Source: Gammaproteobacteria bacterium | Lineage (GTDB): Bacteria; Pseudomonadota; Gammaproteobacteria; Burkholderiales; Burkholderiaceae_C | Direction: 5' to 3' | Length of the DNA stretch: 51,860 bases | Assembly (NCBI GenBank): GCA_018820395.1 | Contig: JAHJOG010000053.1 | Coordinates: forward strand, 1-51,860 | In this document: positions 1 through 8,491 of the stretch, one piece after another | Layout of the letters: the number at the start of each line of letters is the position of its first letter | How positions within the stretch are numbered: the stretch's first letter is position 1 | Made by a program: the position numbers and the translations under genes | Notes under the pieces: model-generated | The model's input: only the letters and a program-made list of their open reading frames with translations | Databases searched by the model: none | Told to the model about the DNA's origin: nothing

Positions 1-288
1 CGACAGACCAGACCAGCTCACGGGCACGAGCGGCAGGCCGAGCGAGAAGGTGAGCGTTGCCGCCTCGGACGACGCCTGGGCGCTTTCCCATCGTCGCCCC
101 ATCCGGCCGCGGCCGGCCGTCTGCTTTCGAGCGACCAGCAGAGTGGTCGTACGCCGACCCGCTCTCGCCCGGCGCATCAGTTCGCTGTTGGTCGAATCGA
201 TCTCGTCCAACAGTTCGAAGGTCAGTCCCGGCAAGAGCGCGCGGGCCTCGTCCACCGTCTCGTCCATCCGCCAGCTCGACGTCGGCAT
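1..288 (-). CDS. birA: Biotin--[acetyl-CoA-carboxylase] ligase, N-terminal part (runs off left edge)
   Basis: The first 96 codons of a biotin protein ligase, which makes biotinyl-AMP and attaches biotin to the carrier subunit of acetyl-CoA carboxylase. Near the N-terminus is the IDSTN motif (about residues 30-34), followed by QTAGRGR (57-63), the biotin/ATP-binding loop typical of the BirA/LplA fold. The last visible residues, WSGLS, fit the conserved core that follows. No DNA-binding helix-turn-helix precedes the catalytic domain, so this looks like the short, non-regulatory type. The ATG lies one base after the stop of the SET-domain gene on the same strand, so the two are probably co-transcribed. 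The C-terminal part is outside the window. Confidence 0.85.
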   Translation of the reverse strand, partial: MPTSSWRMDETVDEARALLPGLTFELLDEIDSTNSELMRRARAGRRTTTLLVARKQTAGRGRMGRRWESAQASSEAATLTFSLGLPLVPVSWSGLS

Positions 289-289
289 G

Positions 290-877
290 TCAACCGTTGC
301 GGCCTTTGCCGCGCTTGTCACCCTTGCCGGCTTTGCTGCCCTTGCCGTCCTTGACATCGACCGCCTTGCTCGCCTTCTTCGCTTTCTTGTCGCCCTTGCT
401 CTTCTTGGCGGACTTGGGCGCCAGGAGCGTGCCGCGGCAAGACGGCGCCCCGCACCAGCAGGGAAAGTCGGCCTTCAGCTTCTTGGTGTACGGCTCGTCG
501 ATGATCAGGCCGTAGTCGTAGCTGAGCTCTTCGCCGGCGGCGATGGTGCGCAACGACTTGATGAAAACGCGCCCTTCGACTTCGTCGGCCTCGCAATTGG
601 GTTCGCACGAATGATTGATCCAGCGCGATGCATTGCCACCGACCACGGCGTCGATCACGCGGCCGTCGTCGATGTGAAAGTAAAAGGTGTGGTTGGGCTG
701 GCTCGGGTCGTGCGGGTGGCGGCGCAGTGCTTCCTTCCAGGTGATGATCTCGCCCGTGTATTCGATGAGCGTTTCGTCGGCGGCGATGTCCTTCACCGCG
801 AACACGCCGTTGCCATGCACCGCGGAGCGCCGCGTCTGGATGCGGCGACCGCCGGAAGTGGGATTGTTGGAAGCCAT
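290..877 (-). CDS. SET domain-containing protein (putative protein-lysine methyltransferase)
   Basis: A 195-residue SET-domain protein. SET enzymes transfer a methyl group from S-adenosylmethionine to protein lysines. NHSCEPNC at residues 88-95 and ELSYDYG at 117-123 are the two strands that form the SET pseudoknot. A post-SET-like cysteine cluster follows (C140, C142, C147). The N-terminal GVFAVKDI segment matches the first SET strand. After residue about 155 the protein is a Lys/Gly/Ala-rich tail, which could bind nucleic acid or be a self-methylated substrate. The substrate is unknown. In bacteria such proteins may act on chromatin-like proteins or other targets. The gene is divergent from topB and precedes birA by one base. 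Confidence 0.85.
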   Translation of the reverse strand: MASNNPTSGGRRIQTRRSAVHGNGVFAVKDIAADETLIEYTGEIITWKEALRRHPHDPSQPNHTFYFHIDDGRVIDAVVGGNASRWINHSCEPNCEADEVEGRVFIKSLRTIAAGEELSYDYGLIIDEPYTKKLKADFPCWCGAPSCRGTLLAPKSAKKSKGDKKAKKASKAVDVKDGKGSKAGKGDKRGKGRNG

Positions 878-962
878 CGCCGAAGTCTGTTAGTTTGAAT
901 ATGTACGCGTACGTGCGCGTGCGTGCGCGCGAGAAGCGCCAGATTGTAAGGATGACTTGTTG
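878..962. promoter_or_regulatory. Divergent promoter region between the SET gene and topB
   Basis: These 85 bases separate two divergent start codons and must hold both promoters. I see no confident -35/-10 pair. The most visible element is a strictly alternating purine-pyrimidine tract (899-931), listed separately. Confidence 0.6.
899..931. other. 33-base alternating purine-pyrimidine tract (Z-DNA-prone)
   Basis: From A899 to G931 every purine is followed by a pyrimidine and vice versa, with no break. The right half is almost pure GC/GT steps. Tracts like this flip to left-handed Z-DNA under negative supercoiling. It lies in the shared promoter of a topoisomerase gene. Confidence 0.75.
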
Positions 963-3911
963 ATGAAGACTTTGGTGATTGCAGAGAAGCCGTCGGTGGC
1001 GCAGGACATCGTGCGCGCGCTCACGCCGCTGGCGGGCAAGTTCGACAAGCACGATGAGCACTTCGAGAACGACAGCTACATCGTGACCAGCGCCGTCGGC
1101 CATCTGGTCGAGATCCAGGCGCCCGAGGAGTTCGACGTGAAGCGCGGCAAGTGGAGCTTTGCCAACCTGCCCGTGATTCCGCCGAGGTTCGACCTGAAGC
1201 CGGTCGACAAGACCAAGACCCGCCTGAACGCGGTCGTGAAGCAGGCCAAGCGCAAGGACGTGACCCAGCTGATCAACGCGTGCGATGCGGGGCGAGAAGG
1301 CGAACTCATCTTCCGCCTGATCGAGCAGTACGCGGGCGGCAAGGCGCCGCTGGGCAAGCCGGTCAAGCGCCTGTGGCTGCAGTCGATGACGCCGCAGGCC
1401 ATCCGTGATGGCTTCGAGCAGTTGCGCAGCGAGCAGCAGATGAAGGGGCTCGCCGACGCGGCTCGCTCGCGATCGGAAGCGGACTGGCTGGTCGGCATCA
1501 ACGGCACGCGCGCGATGACGGCGTTCAATTCGCGCGACGGCGGCTTCTTTCTCACTACCGTCGGCCGCGTGCAGACGCCGACGCTGTCGGTCGTCGTCGA
1601 GCGCGAGGAAAAGATCCGCAAGTTCGTGAGCCGCGACTATTGGGAAGTGCACGGCACCTTCGCCGCGGAAGCGGGCGACTATCCCGGCAAGTGGTTCGAC
1701 CCGCAATGGAAGAAGCCGCCCCCCGGCCCGGATGGCGTGCCCGACCCCGAGCAACGGTCCGACCGCATCTGGAACCAGCGCGACGCGCAGGCCATTGCCG
1801 ACGCGGCGCGCGGCAAGCCCGCCACCGTCACCGAAGAAAGCAAGCCGACCACCCAGGCGTCTCCGTTGCTCTTCGACCTGACTTCGCTGCAGCGCGAAGC
1901 GAATTCGCGCTTCGGCTTCAGCGCCAAGACCACGCTCGCCCTGGCGCAGAGCCTGTACGAGCGTCACAAGGCGCTCACCTATCCGCGGACCGATTCGCGC
2001 GCGTTGCCCGAGGACTACCTGCCGGTGGTCAAGGACACCATGGGCATGCTGGCCAACAGCGGGATGAAGCACCTGGCGCCTTATGCGAAGCAGGCGCTCG
2101 ACGACAACTACGTGAAGCCGTCGCGACGCATCTTCGACAACGCCAAGGTCAGCGACCACTTTGCGATCATTCCCACCTTGCAGGCTCCGAGCGGGCTTTC
2201 GGACGCCGAGCAGCGCCTGTACGACTTCGTGGTGCGGCGCTTCCTGTCGGTGTTCTTTCCGAGCGCCGAATACCAGGTCACCACGCGAATCAGCACGGTC
2301 GAGGAAGCGGGCAAGAAGTACGCGTTCCGCACCGACGGCAAGGTGCTGGTCAAGCCGGGCTGGCTGGCGATCTACGGCAAGGAAGCGCAGGACGACGACA
2401 ACAAGGAAGACGACAAGGACGGCAAGCGCCTCGTCCCGGTGAAGCCCGGCGAAATGGTGACGGCCGAAGCGGTCGACACCAAGGGCCTCAAGACGCGGCC
2501 GCCCGCGCGCTATTCGGAAGCCACATTGCTGGGCGCGATGGAAGGCGCGGGCAAGACCATCGACGACGACGAACTGCGCGAGGCCATGCAGGAGAAAGGG
2601 CTCGGCACGCCCGCCACGCGCGCAGCCATCATCGAAGGCCTGATCGCCGAGAAATACATCCTGCGAGAAGGCCGCGAGCTGATTCCGACGGCCAAGGCCT
2701 TCCAGCTCATGACGCTCTTGCGTGGGCTCGGCGTCGAAGAGCTTTCCAAGGCCGAACTCACCGGCGAATGGGAACACAAGCTCGCCATGATGGAGCACGG
2801 CAAGCTCAGCCGCGACGCGTTCATGCGCGAGATCGCGGAGATGACGCAGCACATCGTCCGCAAGGCCAAGGAATACGACCGCGACACCGTCCCGGGCGAC
2901 TACGCCACGCTGCAGACGCCTTGCCCCAATTGCGGCGGCGTGGTCAAGGAGAACTATCGCCGCTACGCCTGTACCGGAAAGCCCGGGCAGGAAGCGTGCG
3001 GATTCTCGTTTGGCAAGTCGCCCGCCGGCCGGACCTTCGAGGTCGCCGAGGCCGAAGCACTGCTGCGCGACAAGCACATCGGGCCGCTCGACGGGTTTCG
3101 CTCGAAAGCGGGGTGGCCTTTCACTTCGGAGATCGTCATCAAGTACGACGACGAAGCGAAGAACTGGAAGCTGGAGTTCGATTTCGGCGACGACAAGAAT
3201 GCGGAGACCGGGGAGATCGTCGACTTCGGCGGCCAGGAGTCGCTCGGCACCTGCCCCAAATGCGGTGCCCGCGTGTTCGAACACGGCAGCAACTACGTCT
3301 GCGAAAAGTCGGTGCCGACCGAGGCGCAGCCGACCCCCACGTGCGACTTCAAGTCCGGCAAGATCATCCTGCAGCAACCCGTGGAGCAAGAGCAGATCCG
3401 AAAGCTCCTGGCCACCGGCAAGACCGACCTGCTCGACAAGTTCGTGTCCATGCGCACGCGACGGGCTTTCAAGGCTTTCCTGGTGTGGAACAAGGACGAA
3501 TCCAAGGTGAGCTTCGAGTTCGAGCCGCGGACGAGCAAGTTCCCGCCCCGAAAGACGTTCACCAAGGCCGCTCCCGCCGCCAAGGGAAAGACGCCGGCCA
3601 AGACGTCTGCGAAGACTTCGCCCCAGGCGCCCGCCAAGAAGGCCGCTGGCAAATCAGCTGCGCCCAAGGCCCCTCGCAAACCGGGTGCAGGCCTGAAGCC
3701 CAGCGATGCGCTCGCCGCGGTGATCGGCCCGGATCCGGTCGCCCGCACCGAGGTGATCAAGAAGCTGTGGGACTACATCAAGGCCAACGGTCTGCAGGAT
3801 AAAGTGAACAAGCGCGCGATCAATGCCGACGCCAAGCTGAAGCCCGTGTTCGGCAAGGACCAGGTCACCATGTTCGAGCTGGCAGGCATTGTCGGCAAGC
3901 ACCTCGGTTGA
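963..3911 (+). CDS. topB: DNA topoisomerase III with C-terminal zinc fingers and SWIB domain
   Basis: A type IA topoisomerase of 982 residues. It cuts one DNA strand through a tyrosine and passes another strand, acting in decatenation and recombination. The TOPRIM domain begins at the N-terminus (MKTLVIAEKPSVAQDI). The catalytic tyrosine lies in YPRTDSR at about residue 340. Two cysteine clusters (CPNCGG near 655 and CPKCGA near 765) look like zinc ribbons. A Lys/Ala/Pro linker follows, and residues about 910-982 form a SWIB/MDM2-like domain, an addition to the core enzyme that is otherwise typical of chromatin proteins. Start: the ATG at 963 matches the family N-terminus better than the two TTG codons just upstream. 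Confidence 0.95.
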   Translation: MKTLVIAEKPSVAQDIVRALTPLAGKFDKHDEHFENDSYIVTSAVGHLVEIQAPEEFDVKRGKWSFANLPVIPPRFDLKPVDKTKTRLNAVVKQAKRKDVTQLINACDAGREGELIFRLIEQYAGGKAPLGKPVKRLWLQSMTPQAIRDGFEQLRSEQQMKGLADAARSRSEADWLVGINGTRAMTAFNSRDGGFFLTTVGRVQTPTLSVVVEREEKIRKFVSRDYWEVHGTFAAEAGDYPGKWFDPQWKKPPPGPDGVPDPEQRSDRIWNQRDAQAIADAARGKPATVTEESKPTTQASPLLFDLTSLQREANSRFGFSAKTTLALAQSLYERHKALTYPRTDSRALPEDYLPVVKDTMGMLANSGMKHLAPYAKQALDDNYVKPSRRIFDNAKVSDHFAIIPTLQAPSGLSDAEQRLYDFVVRRFLSVFFPSAEYQVTTRISTVEEAGKKYAFRTDGKVLVKPGWLAIYGKEAQDDDNKEDDKDGKRLVPVKPGEMVTAEAVDTKGLKTRPPARYSEATLLGAMEGAGKTIDDDELREAMQEKGLGTPATRAAIIEGLIAEKYILREGRELIPTAKAFQLMTLLRGLGVEELSKAELTGEWEHKLAMMEHGKLSRDAFMREIAEMTQHIVRKAKEYDRDTVPGDYATLQTPCPNCGGVVKENYRRYACTGKPGQEACGFSFGKSPAGRTFEVAEAEALLRDKHIGPLDGFRSKAGWPFTSEIVIKYDDEAKNWKLEFDFGDDKNAETGEIVDFGGQESLGTCPKCGARVFEHGSNYVCEKSVPTEAQPTPTCDFKSGKIILQQPVEQEQIRKLLATGKTDLLDKFVSMRTRRAFKAFLVWNKDESKVSFEFEPRTSKFPPRKTFTKAAPAAKGKTPAKTSAKTSPQAPAKKAAGKSAAPKAPRKPGAGLKPSDALAAVIGPDPVARTEVIKKLWDYIKANGLQDKVNKRAINADAKLKPVFGKDQVTMFELAGIVGKHLG

Positions 3912-3925
3912 ACAGGAGGATTTTC

Positions 3926-4096
3926 ATGAACAAGCTCTTTGCAACACTTGCCGTGGCCATGCTGGGCATGCTGGGCGGGTGCGCATCGCAACCCACGGCC
4001 GGTGATTCGTCCGCGGCCTCCGGCGGCAGCGGAATCACGATCTTCGGGACCATCGACGCCGCGGTCAGCGGCACGCGCAACAGCTCGGGCCGCTAG
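3926..4096 (+). CDS. Small putative lipoprotein (56 aa)
   Basis: A 56-residue peptide with a good ribosome site (AGGAGG at 3915-3920). The N-terminus is a short positively charged, hydrophobic signal ending in a lipobox (LGGC), so lipidation and anchoring in an envelope membrane are expected. The mature part is Ser/Gly-rich and ends with a segment, ITIFGTIDAAV, that resembles the first beta-strand of betaproteobacterial porins (typical form VTLYGVVDAGV). It is far too short to be a porin. It starts 14 bases after topB. Its stop overlaps the stop of the convergent hydrolase gene in a CTAG. Confidence 0.65.
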   Translation: MNKLFATLAVAMLGMLGGCASQPTAGDSSAASGGSGITIFGTIDAAVSGTRNSSGR

Positions 4097-4974
4097 GCGC
4101 GCAGCAAGGCCTGGCGCAACATTCGCGCCGCGCGGTCGCGGATCTTGCCGGGCGCGCTGCGCAGCGGCGACTTCGGACTGACCTTGGCCGTGGCGCAGGC
4201 CCACAGAAAGTCCTGCAGGATGGGTGTGTCGTCCACGGTGTCGGGACTGCCGTACTTGTGAAACTCCGGGTGCCACTGCGTCGCCGCAATGTAGCTGCGG
4301 CCCCGGTCCGCACGTCGCCGGATGGCTTCCGGCACCCGATCGGGCAGGCTCCACGCATCCACCTCGAACCCCGGCGCGAGGTCCTTTACGCCTTGATGGT
4401 GGATGCTGTTCACGCGCGCCGTGTCGACCCCCGGATACAGCTTGGACAAGCGCGAACCCGGGGTGATGCCGATTTCATGGAAGTGCTGGTCGTAGGCGAC
4501 CGGGTCGCGGTGCTTGAGCCCCTGCGGGTGTTGCACCTCGATGTCCTGATAGAGCGTGCCGCCGAAGGCCACGTTGATCAGCTGAAGTCCGCGACAGACG
4601 CCAAAGATGGGCTTGCCGGCCTGCTCGAATGCTTCGACCAGGGCCAGGTCGTAAAGGTCGCGGATGCGGTCGCCGATCCACGCATCCTTGAGCGGAACCT
4701 CGCCATAACTGCCGGGCCACACGTCGGCTCCGCCATGCATGACCACCCCGTCAAGCCATTCCGCGTAATGCGACAGCTTGGTGTCGCCGCGCGCTGTTTC
4801 GCCCGTCGGGCAGGGCACCATCACCACCATGGCGCCGGCAGACATCAACCAATGGGCGATCGACTGTTCGACGTACTGCAGCGTCTTGTTGATGAACATC
4901 GGACGCGTCGGATCGGCGTGCGAAAAGCAGGCCGAGAGGCCGATCTTGAGTCGACCCGAAACGGTTTGAGACAT
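4093..4974 (-). CDS. Gamma-glutamyl-gamma-aminobutyrate hydrolase family protein (class I GATase-like, peptidase C26)
   Basis: A 293-residue PuuD-like hydrolase. This family cleaves gamma-glutamyl amides, as in putrescine degradation, with a Cys-His-Glu triad on a class I glutamine-amidotransferase fold. The nucleophile Cys lies in GVCRGLQLINV, and the His/Glu pair lies in TQWHPEF near the C-terminus. HGGADVWP is the oxyanion-side loop. The C-terminal 40 residues are Arg/Lys/Ala-rich. No other puu genes are nearby, so the substrate is open. Start: the ATG at 4974 gives the usual N-terminus. An in-frame ATG at 5046 is possible, but neither has a strong ribosome site. Confidence 0.85.
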   Translation of the reverse strand: MSQTVSGRLKIGLSACFSHADPTRPMFINKTLQYVEQSIAHWLMSAGAMVVMVPCPTGETARGDTKLSHYAEWLDGVVMHGGADVWPGSYGEVPLKDAWIGDRIRDLYDLALVEAFEQAGKPIFGVCRGLQLINVAFGGTLYQDIEVQHPQGLKHRDPVAYDQHFHEIGITPGSRLSKLYPGVDTARVNSIHHQGVKDLAPGFEVDAWSLPDRVPEAIRRRADRGRSYIAATQWHPEFHKYGSPDTVDDTPILQDFLWACATAKVSPKSPLRSAPGKIRDRAARMLRQALLRA

Positions 4975-5136
4975 CGCAGTCGGAAGTGCCGCACAACGGC
5001 CTTCATTCAGAGGGAAGCACCATTGTGTCGCGTTCCGTATACCCACGCTGAGCGATGGATGCGCCGTGAGGCGCGGGCGCTACGCCGAATGGCGCAGAAG
5101 CAATAGCATGGACGCATTGAACAAGGAGACCTCGCA

Positions 5137-6192
5137 GTGAAAACCATCCAGGGCCCGGCCATCTTCCTGGCGCAGTTCGTCGGCGACAGCGCACCCTTCA
5201 ATTCGCTGGACGCCATCGCCGGCTGGGCCGCCAAGCTCGGCTACAAGGGGATCCAGCTTCCCAGCTGGGACGCCCGTCTGTTCGATCTCGAGACTGCCGC
5301 GGCAAGCAAGACCTACTGCGACGAGATCCGAGGGACGCTGGCGCACCACGGCGTCGAGCTCACCGAGCTGTCGACGCATCTGCAGGGGCAGCTGGTGGCC
5401 GTGCACCCGGCCTACGACGCCGGCTTCGACGGCTTTGCCGCGCCCGAGGTCCGCAACGACCCCACCCGGCGGCAGGCGTGGGCCGTCCAGCAACTGCGGC
5501 TCGCGGCCAAGGCCTCGGCCCATCTCGGACTCACGGCGCATGCAACCTTCTCTGGCGCGCTGGCCTGGCCTTACCTGTATTCGTGGCCGCCGCGGCCGCC
5601 CGGCCTGATCGAGGAGGCCTTCGACGAACTGGCGAAGCGCTGGCGGCCGATCCTCGATGCGTTCGACGAGGCCGGCGTCGACGTCTGCTACGAGATCCAC
5701 CCCGGAGAAGATCTGCACGACGGCGTGAGCTACGAGATGTTTCTCGACCGGGTCGACCACCACGCCCGCGCCTGCCTGTTGTACGACCCGAGCCACTTCG
5801 TGCTGCAGCAGCTCGACTACCTCGCCTACATCGACCATTTTCACGAGCGCATCAAGATCTTTCACGTGAAGGACGCCGAATTCAATCCGACCGGGAAGCA
5901 AGGCGTCTACGGCGGCTTCCAGCCGTGGATCAACCGGGCCGGGCGCTTCCGTTCGTTGGGCGACGGCCAGGTGGATTTCGGCGCCATCTTCTCCAAGATG
6001 GCGGCGTACGACTTCCCAGGTTGGGCCGTGCTCGAGTGGGAATGCTGCCTCAAGCACCCGGAAGATGGCGCACGTGAAGGAGCCAGGTTCATCGCCGACC
6101 ACATCATCCGCGTGGCGGATCGCGCCTTCGACGATTTCGCAGCCGGCGCAGTGGACCGTGCGGCCAACAGGAAGATGCTCGGCATCGCCTGA
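5137..6192 (+). CDS. Sugar phosphate isomerase/epimerase family protein (xylose isomerase-like TIM barrel)
   Basis: A 351-residue xylose isomerase-like TIM barrel. Members isomerise or epimerise sugars using a bound divalent metal. Likely metal ligands are the Glu and His of CYEIHPGED, the Asp and His of YDPSHF, the His of KIFHVKDAEF, and the Glu of LEWECCL. The start is GTG, supported by AAGGAG at 5123-5128, eight bases upstream. The substrate cannot be told from sequence. Similar proteins often sit in inositol or rare-sugar pathways, but the neighbours give no hint here. Confidence 0.85.
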   Translation: MKTIQGPAIFLAQFVGDSAPFNSLDAIAGWAAKLGYKGIQLPSWDARLFDLETAAASKTYCDEIRGTLAHHGVELTELSTHLQGQLVAVHPAYDAGFDGFAAPEVRNDPTRRQAWAVQQLRLAAKASAHLGLTAHATFSGALAWPYLYSWPPRPPGLIEEAFDELAKRWRPILDAFDEAGVDVCYEIHPGEDLHDGVSYEMFLDRVDHHARACLLYDPSHFVLQQLDYLAYIDHFHERIKIFHVKDAEFNPTGKQGVYGGFQPWINRAGRFRSLGDGQVDFGAIFSKMAAYDFPGWAVLEWECCLKHPEDGAREGARFIADHIIRVADRAFDDFAAGAVDRAANRKMLGIA

Positions 6193-6496
6193 GTGCGCGT
6201 CGACGACCGGCACAAGCACGAACGGTGCCGGCCGGTTACAATAGCGAGTTCGTTTCGATCGCACGACGAAGCATTTCGTCATCGTGCCGGCGGGCCCGAA
6301 CTTCCGGCCCATGTGTTTTTCGGGCCGGCCCTCCAGCGTATCGGCGTGCCGCAAGAGCACCCGGACGCTCTCACTGCCTTCGTAGACGCTTGGAGCGAAC
6401 AGCGCGCTGTCTGCTCCGGTGGGCGCCAATTCCGGCGGATCTGCGCAAGTTTTACCCTTCATCGCACGTTGCGGCGCCGCACCGTGCAAGGTTTTC
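6193..6496. other. Gene-free interval upstream of the infA/dbpA cluster
   Basis: About 300 bases with no gene I can support. A TACAAT hexamer near 6238-6243 could be a -10 element. Downstream, GCACGACGAA (from 6260) pairs with TTCGTCATCGTGC (ending near 6284) apart from a bulge. A second GC-rich inverted repeat built from GGGCCCG and CGGGCCG lies at about 6291-6334. This could be a structured 5' leader for the translation genes that follow, as is known for cold-shock mRNAs. That role is inference. Confidence 0.4.
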
Positions 6497-6766
6497 ATGG
6501 ACATCATTCAACACAGCATCGCGGTGGGCAAGTATCTGGTTTCACCCCTCATCAAGGATCTCGACGACGGCCGCTTCAAGGCGTCGGTGTCGATCCGCTC
6601 CGGCCGCGGCAGCGGCACGCACGACCGGGTCCTCCGGTTCACACCCAGTTTCGGCAGTCACGCCGCGGCGCTACGCTTCGCCATCGACCAGGGACTCAGC
6701 TGGGTGCGCGAACGCACGGGCGCCCTCCAGCTGATCCCATCCGCACAGACCATCATTCAGAGGTAA
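6497..6766 (+). CDS. Conserved small protein of unknown function upstream of infA (89 aa)
   Basis: An 89-residue soluble protein with no recognised domain. The sequence begins MDIIQHSIAVGKYLVSPLI, has a basic central part (SIRSGRGSGTHDRVLRF) and ends with an Ala/Arg-rich helix. It has no signal peptide or membrane segment. The gene ends three bases before the infA start and is clearly in the same transcription unit, so a link to translation or cold response is plausible but unproven. The ATG at 6497 was chosen over upstream codons because the protein is compact from there. Confidence 0.6.
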   Translation: MDIIQHSIAVGKYLVSPLIKDLDDGRFKASVSIRSGRGSGTHDRVLRFTPSFGSHAAALRFAIDQGLSWVRERTGALQLIPSAQTIIQR

Positions 6767-6769
6767 ACC

Positions 6770-7036
6770 ATGGCCAAGGAAGAACTGATCGAAATGAACG
6801 GGGCGGTGACCGAAGTGCTGCCCGACTCGCGCTATCGCGTCACGCTCGACAACGGGCACCAGCTCATCGCCTACAGCGGCGGAAAGATGCGCAAGCACCA
6901 CATCCGCATTCTGGCTGGCGACAAGGTCTCGCTCGAACTCTCGCCCTACGACCTGACCAAGGGCCGCATCACGTTCCGGCACCTCGAGCGCCGCGGCCCG
7001 CCGCCCGTCAACAGCAACAACTCGCAGCGCCGCTGA
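6770..7036 (+). CDS. infA: Translation initiation factor IF-1 (probable second copy)
   Basis: An 88-residue IF-1. It is a single OB-fold that occupies the A site of the 30S subunit during initiation. The conserved N-terminus ([18 protein letters not shown]), the central [19 protein letters not shown] and GRITFRH are all present. The protein is longer than the usual 72 residues by a C-terminal tail of about 16 residues ([15 protein letters not shown] region). The gene is not in a ribosomal protein operon but sits between a small unknown gene and dbpA. That arrangement is typical of the extra infA copy of betaproteobacteria. Confidence 0.93.
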   Translation: MAKEELIEMNGAVTEVLPDSRYRVTLDNGHQLIAYSGGKMRKHHIRILAGDKVSLELSPYDLTKGRITFRHLERRGPPPVNSNNSQRR

Positions 7037-7043
7037 CCTTGGC

Positions 7044-8459
7044 GTGACGGAATCCGCCGCCACCGACTTCGCCTCGCTGCCACTCCCTCCGCAGACGCTG
7101 GCGAACCTTGCGCGGCTCGGATACCTGCAGATGACGCCGATCCAGGCGGCCAGCCTGCCGGTCTCCCTCCTCGGCAAAGACCTGATCGCTCAGGCCCGCA
7201 CCGGCAGCGGCAAGACGGCCGCCTTCGCGCTGGCTGCGTTGGCCAATCTCAATCCCCGCCGCTTCGCGGTCCAGACTCTGGTGCTCTGCCCGACACGGGA
7301 GCTGGCCGATCAGGTCACCACCGAATTCCGCCGGCTGGCACGCGCCGAAGAAAACATCAAGGTCGTCACCCTGTGCGGTGGCGTCGCACTGCGGGGGCAG
7401 CAGGCGAGCCTGGCCCATGGCGCGCACATCGTGGTCGGAACGCCCGGTCGGCTGCTGGACCACCTCGAACGCGGCAACCTGAAGCTCGATGCAGTGAACA
7501 CCCTCGTGCTCGACGAAGCCGACCGCATGCTCGACATGGGCTTCTTCGACGACATCACCAAAGTGGCGGCCGCCTGCCGCAAGGAACGCCAGACCCTGCT
7601 GTTCTCGGCCACCTACCCCGAAGGCATCGCGGCGCTGAGCGCGCGCTTCATGAAGAACGCGCAGCGCATCAGCGTCGAGTCGCAGCATGCCGAAGCGCAG
7701 ATCCGGCAGCGCTGGTACGAAGTGCCGGAACACGAACGACTGCACGCCGTGGGCCGGCTGCTCGACCACTTCAGGCCGACGAGCACGCTGGCCTTCTGCA
7801 ACACCAAGCAGCAGTGCCGTGACCTCGCCGAGGTGCTCAAGGCGCAAGGCTTCAGCGCGTTGGCCCTCTTCGGAGAGCTGGAGCAGCGCGAGCGCGACCA
7901 GGTGCTGGTGCAATTCTCCAACCGCAGTTGCTCGGTGCTGGTAGCCACCGACGTGGCGGCGCGCGGCCTGGACATCGCGCAGCTCGAAGCCGTCATCAAT
8001 GTCGACGTCACACCCGACCCGGAAGTCCACATCCACCGCGTCGGCCGGACGGGCCGCGTGGGCCAGGCCGACGAGCGCGCCGGCCTGGTGCTGAACCTGG
8101 CGAGCCTCGACGAGATGGGCAGCGTCGGCAAGATCGAGCAGCTGCAGGGGCGTGAGTCGGACTGGCACCCGCTGGCCGAGCTGGTGCCTGCATCATCCGG
8201 CGAACCCCTTCGTCCGCCGATGGCGACATTGCAGATCGTCGGCGGCCGCAAGGAAAAGATCCGCGCGGGCGACGTCCTGGGTGCGCTGACCGGCGAGGCT
8301 GGCTTCAGCAAGGACCAGGTCGGCAAGATCAACGTCAATGAATTTTCGACTTACGTCGCCATCGACCGACGAGTGGCCCGGGAAGCGGCGAGCCGGCTTG
8401 CCGCTGGCCGCGTCAAGGGCAAGACGGTCAAGGTGCGCCTGCTCGACGATGTGGCCTAA
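7044..8459 (+). CDS. dbpA: ATP-dependent RNA helicase DbpA (DEAD-box)
   Basis: A 471-residue DEAD-box helicase. DbpA recognises hairpin 92 of 23S rRNA and remodels the ribosomal large subunit during assembly. The Q motif (MTPIQAASLP), Walker A (ARTGSGKT), DEAD box (LDEADRMLDMG), SAT motif, ARGLD and HRVGRTGR are all present. Residues from about 395 match the C-terminal DbpA RNA-binding domain (KIRAGDVLGALTGEAG, KTVKVRLL), which separates it from RhlE. The GTG start lies eight bases after the infA stop. An infA-dbpA unit fits a role in ribosome biogenesis, perhaps in the cold. Confidence 0.92.
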   Translation: MTESAATDFASLPLPPQTLANLARLGYLQMTPIQAASLPVSLLGKDLIAQARTGSGKTAAFALAALANLNPRRFAVQTLVLCPTRELADQVTTEFRRLARAEENIKVVTLCGGVALRGQQASLAHGAHIVVGTPGRLLDHLERGNLKLDAVNTLVLDEADRMLDMGFFDDITKVAAACRKERQTLLFSATYPEGIAALSARFMKNAQRISVESQHAEAQIRQRWYEVPEHERLHAVGRLLDHFRPTSTLAFCNTKQQCRDLAEVLKAQGFSALALFGELEQRERDQVLVQFSNRSCSVLVATDVAARGLDIAQLEAVINVDVTPDPEVHIHRVGRTGRVGQADERAGLVLNLASLDEMGSVGKIEQLQGRESDWHPLAELVPASSGEPLRPPMATLQIVGGRKEKIRAGDVLGALTGEAGFSKDQVGKINVNEFSTYVAIDRRVAREAASRLAAGRVKGKTVKVRLLDDVA

Positions 8460-8491
8460 TATCGGGCTTCGAACTCTATAGCCAGCCTTCC

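Noticed and set aside
318..3389. Long open frame on the minus strand opposite topB (over 1000 codons)
   Set aside because: It is antisense to a well supported gene, and its composition follows the GC-rich third positions of topB. No domain is visible.
5080..6507. Minus-strand open frame across the isomerase gene and the infA leader
   Set aside because: It has no stop for the whole stretch and overlaps a strong gene. The part at 6193-6496 shows no family motif, so I treat the region as non-coding.
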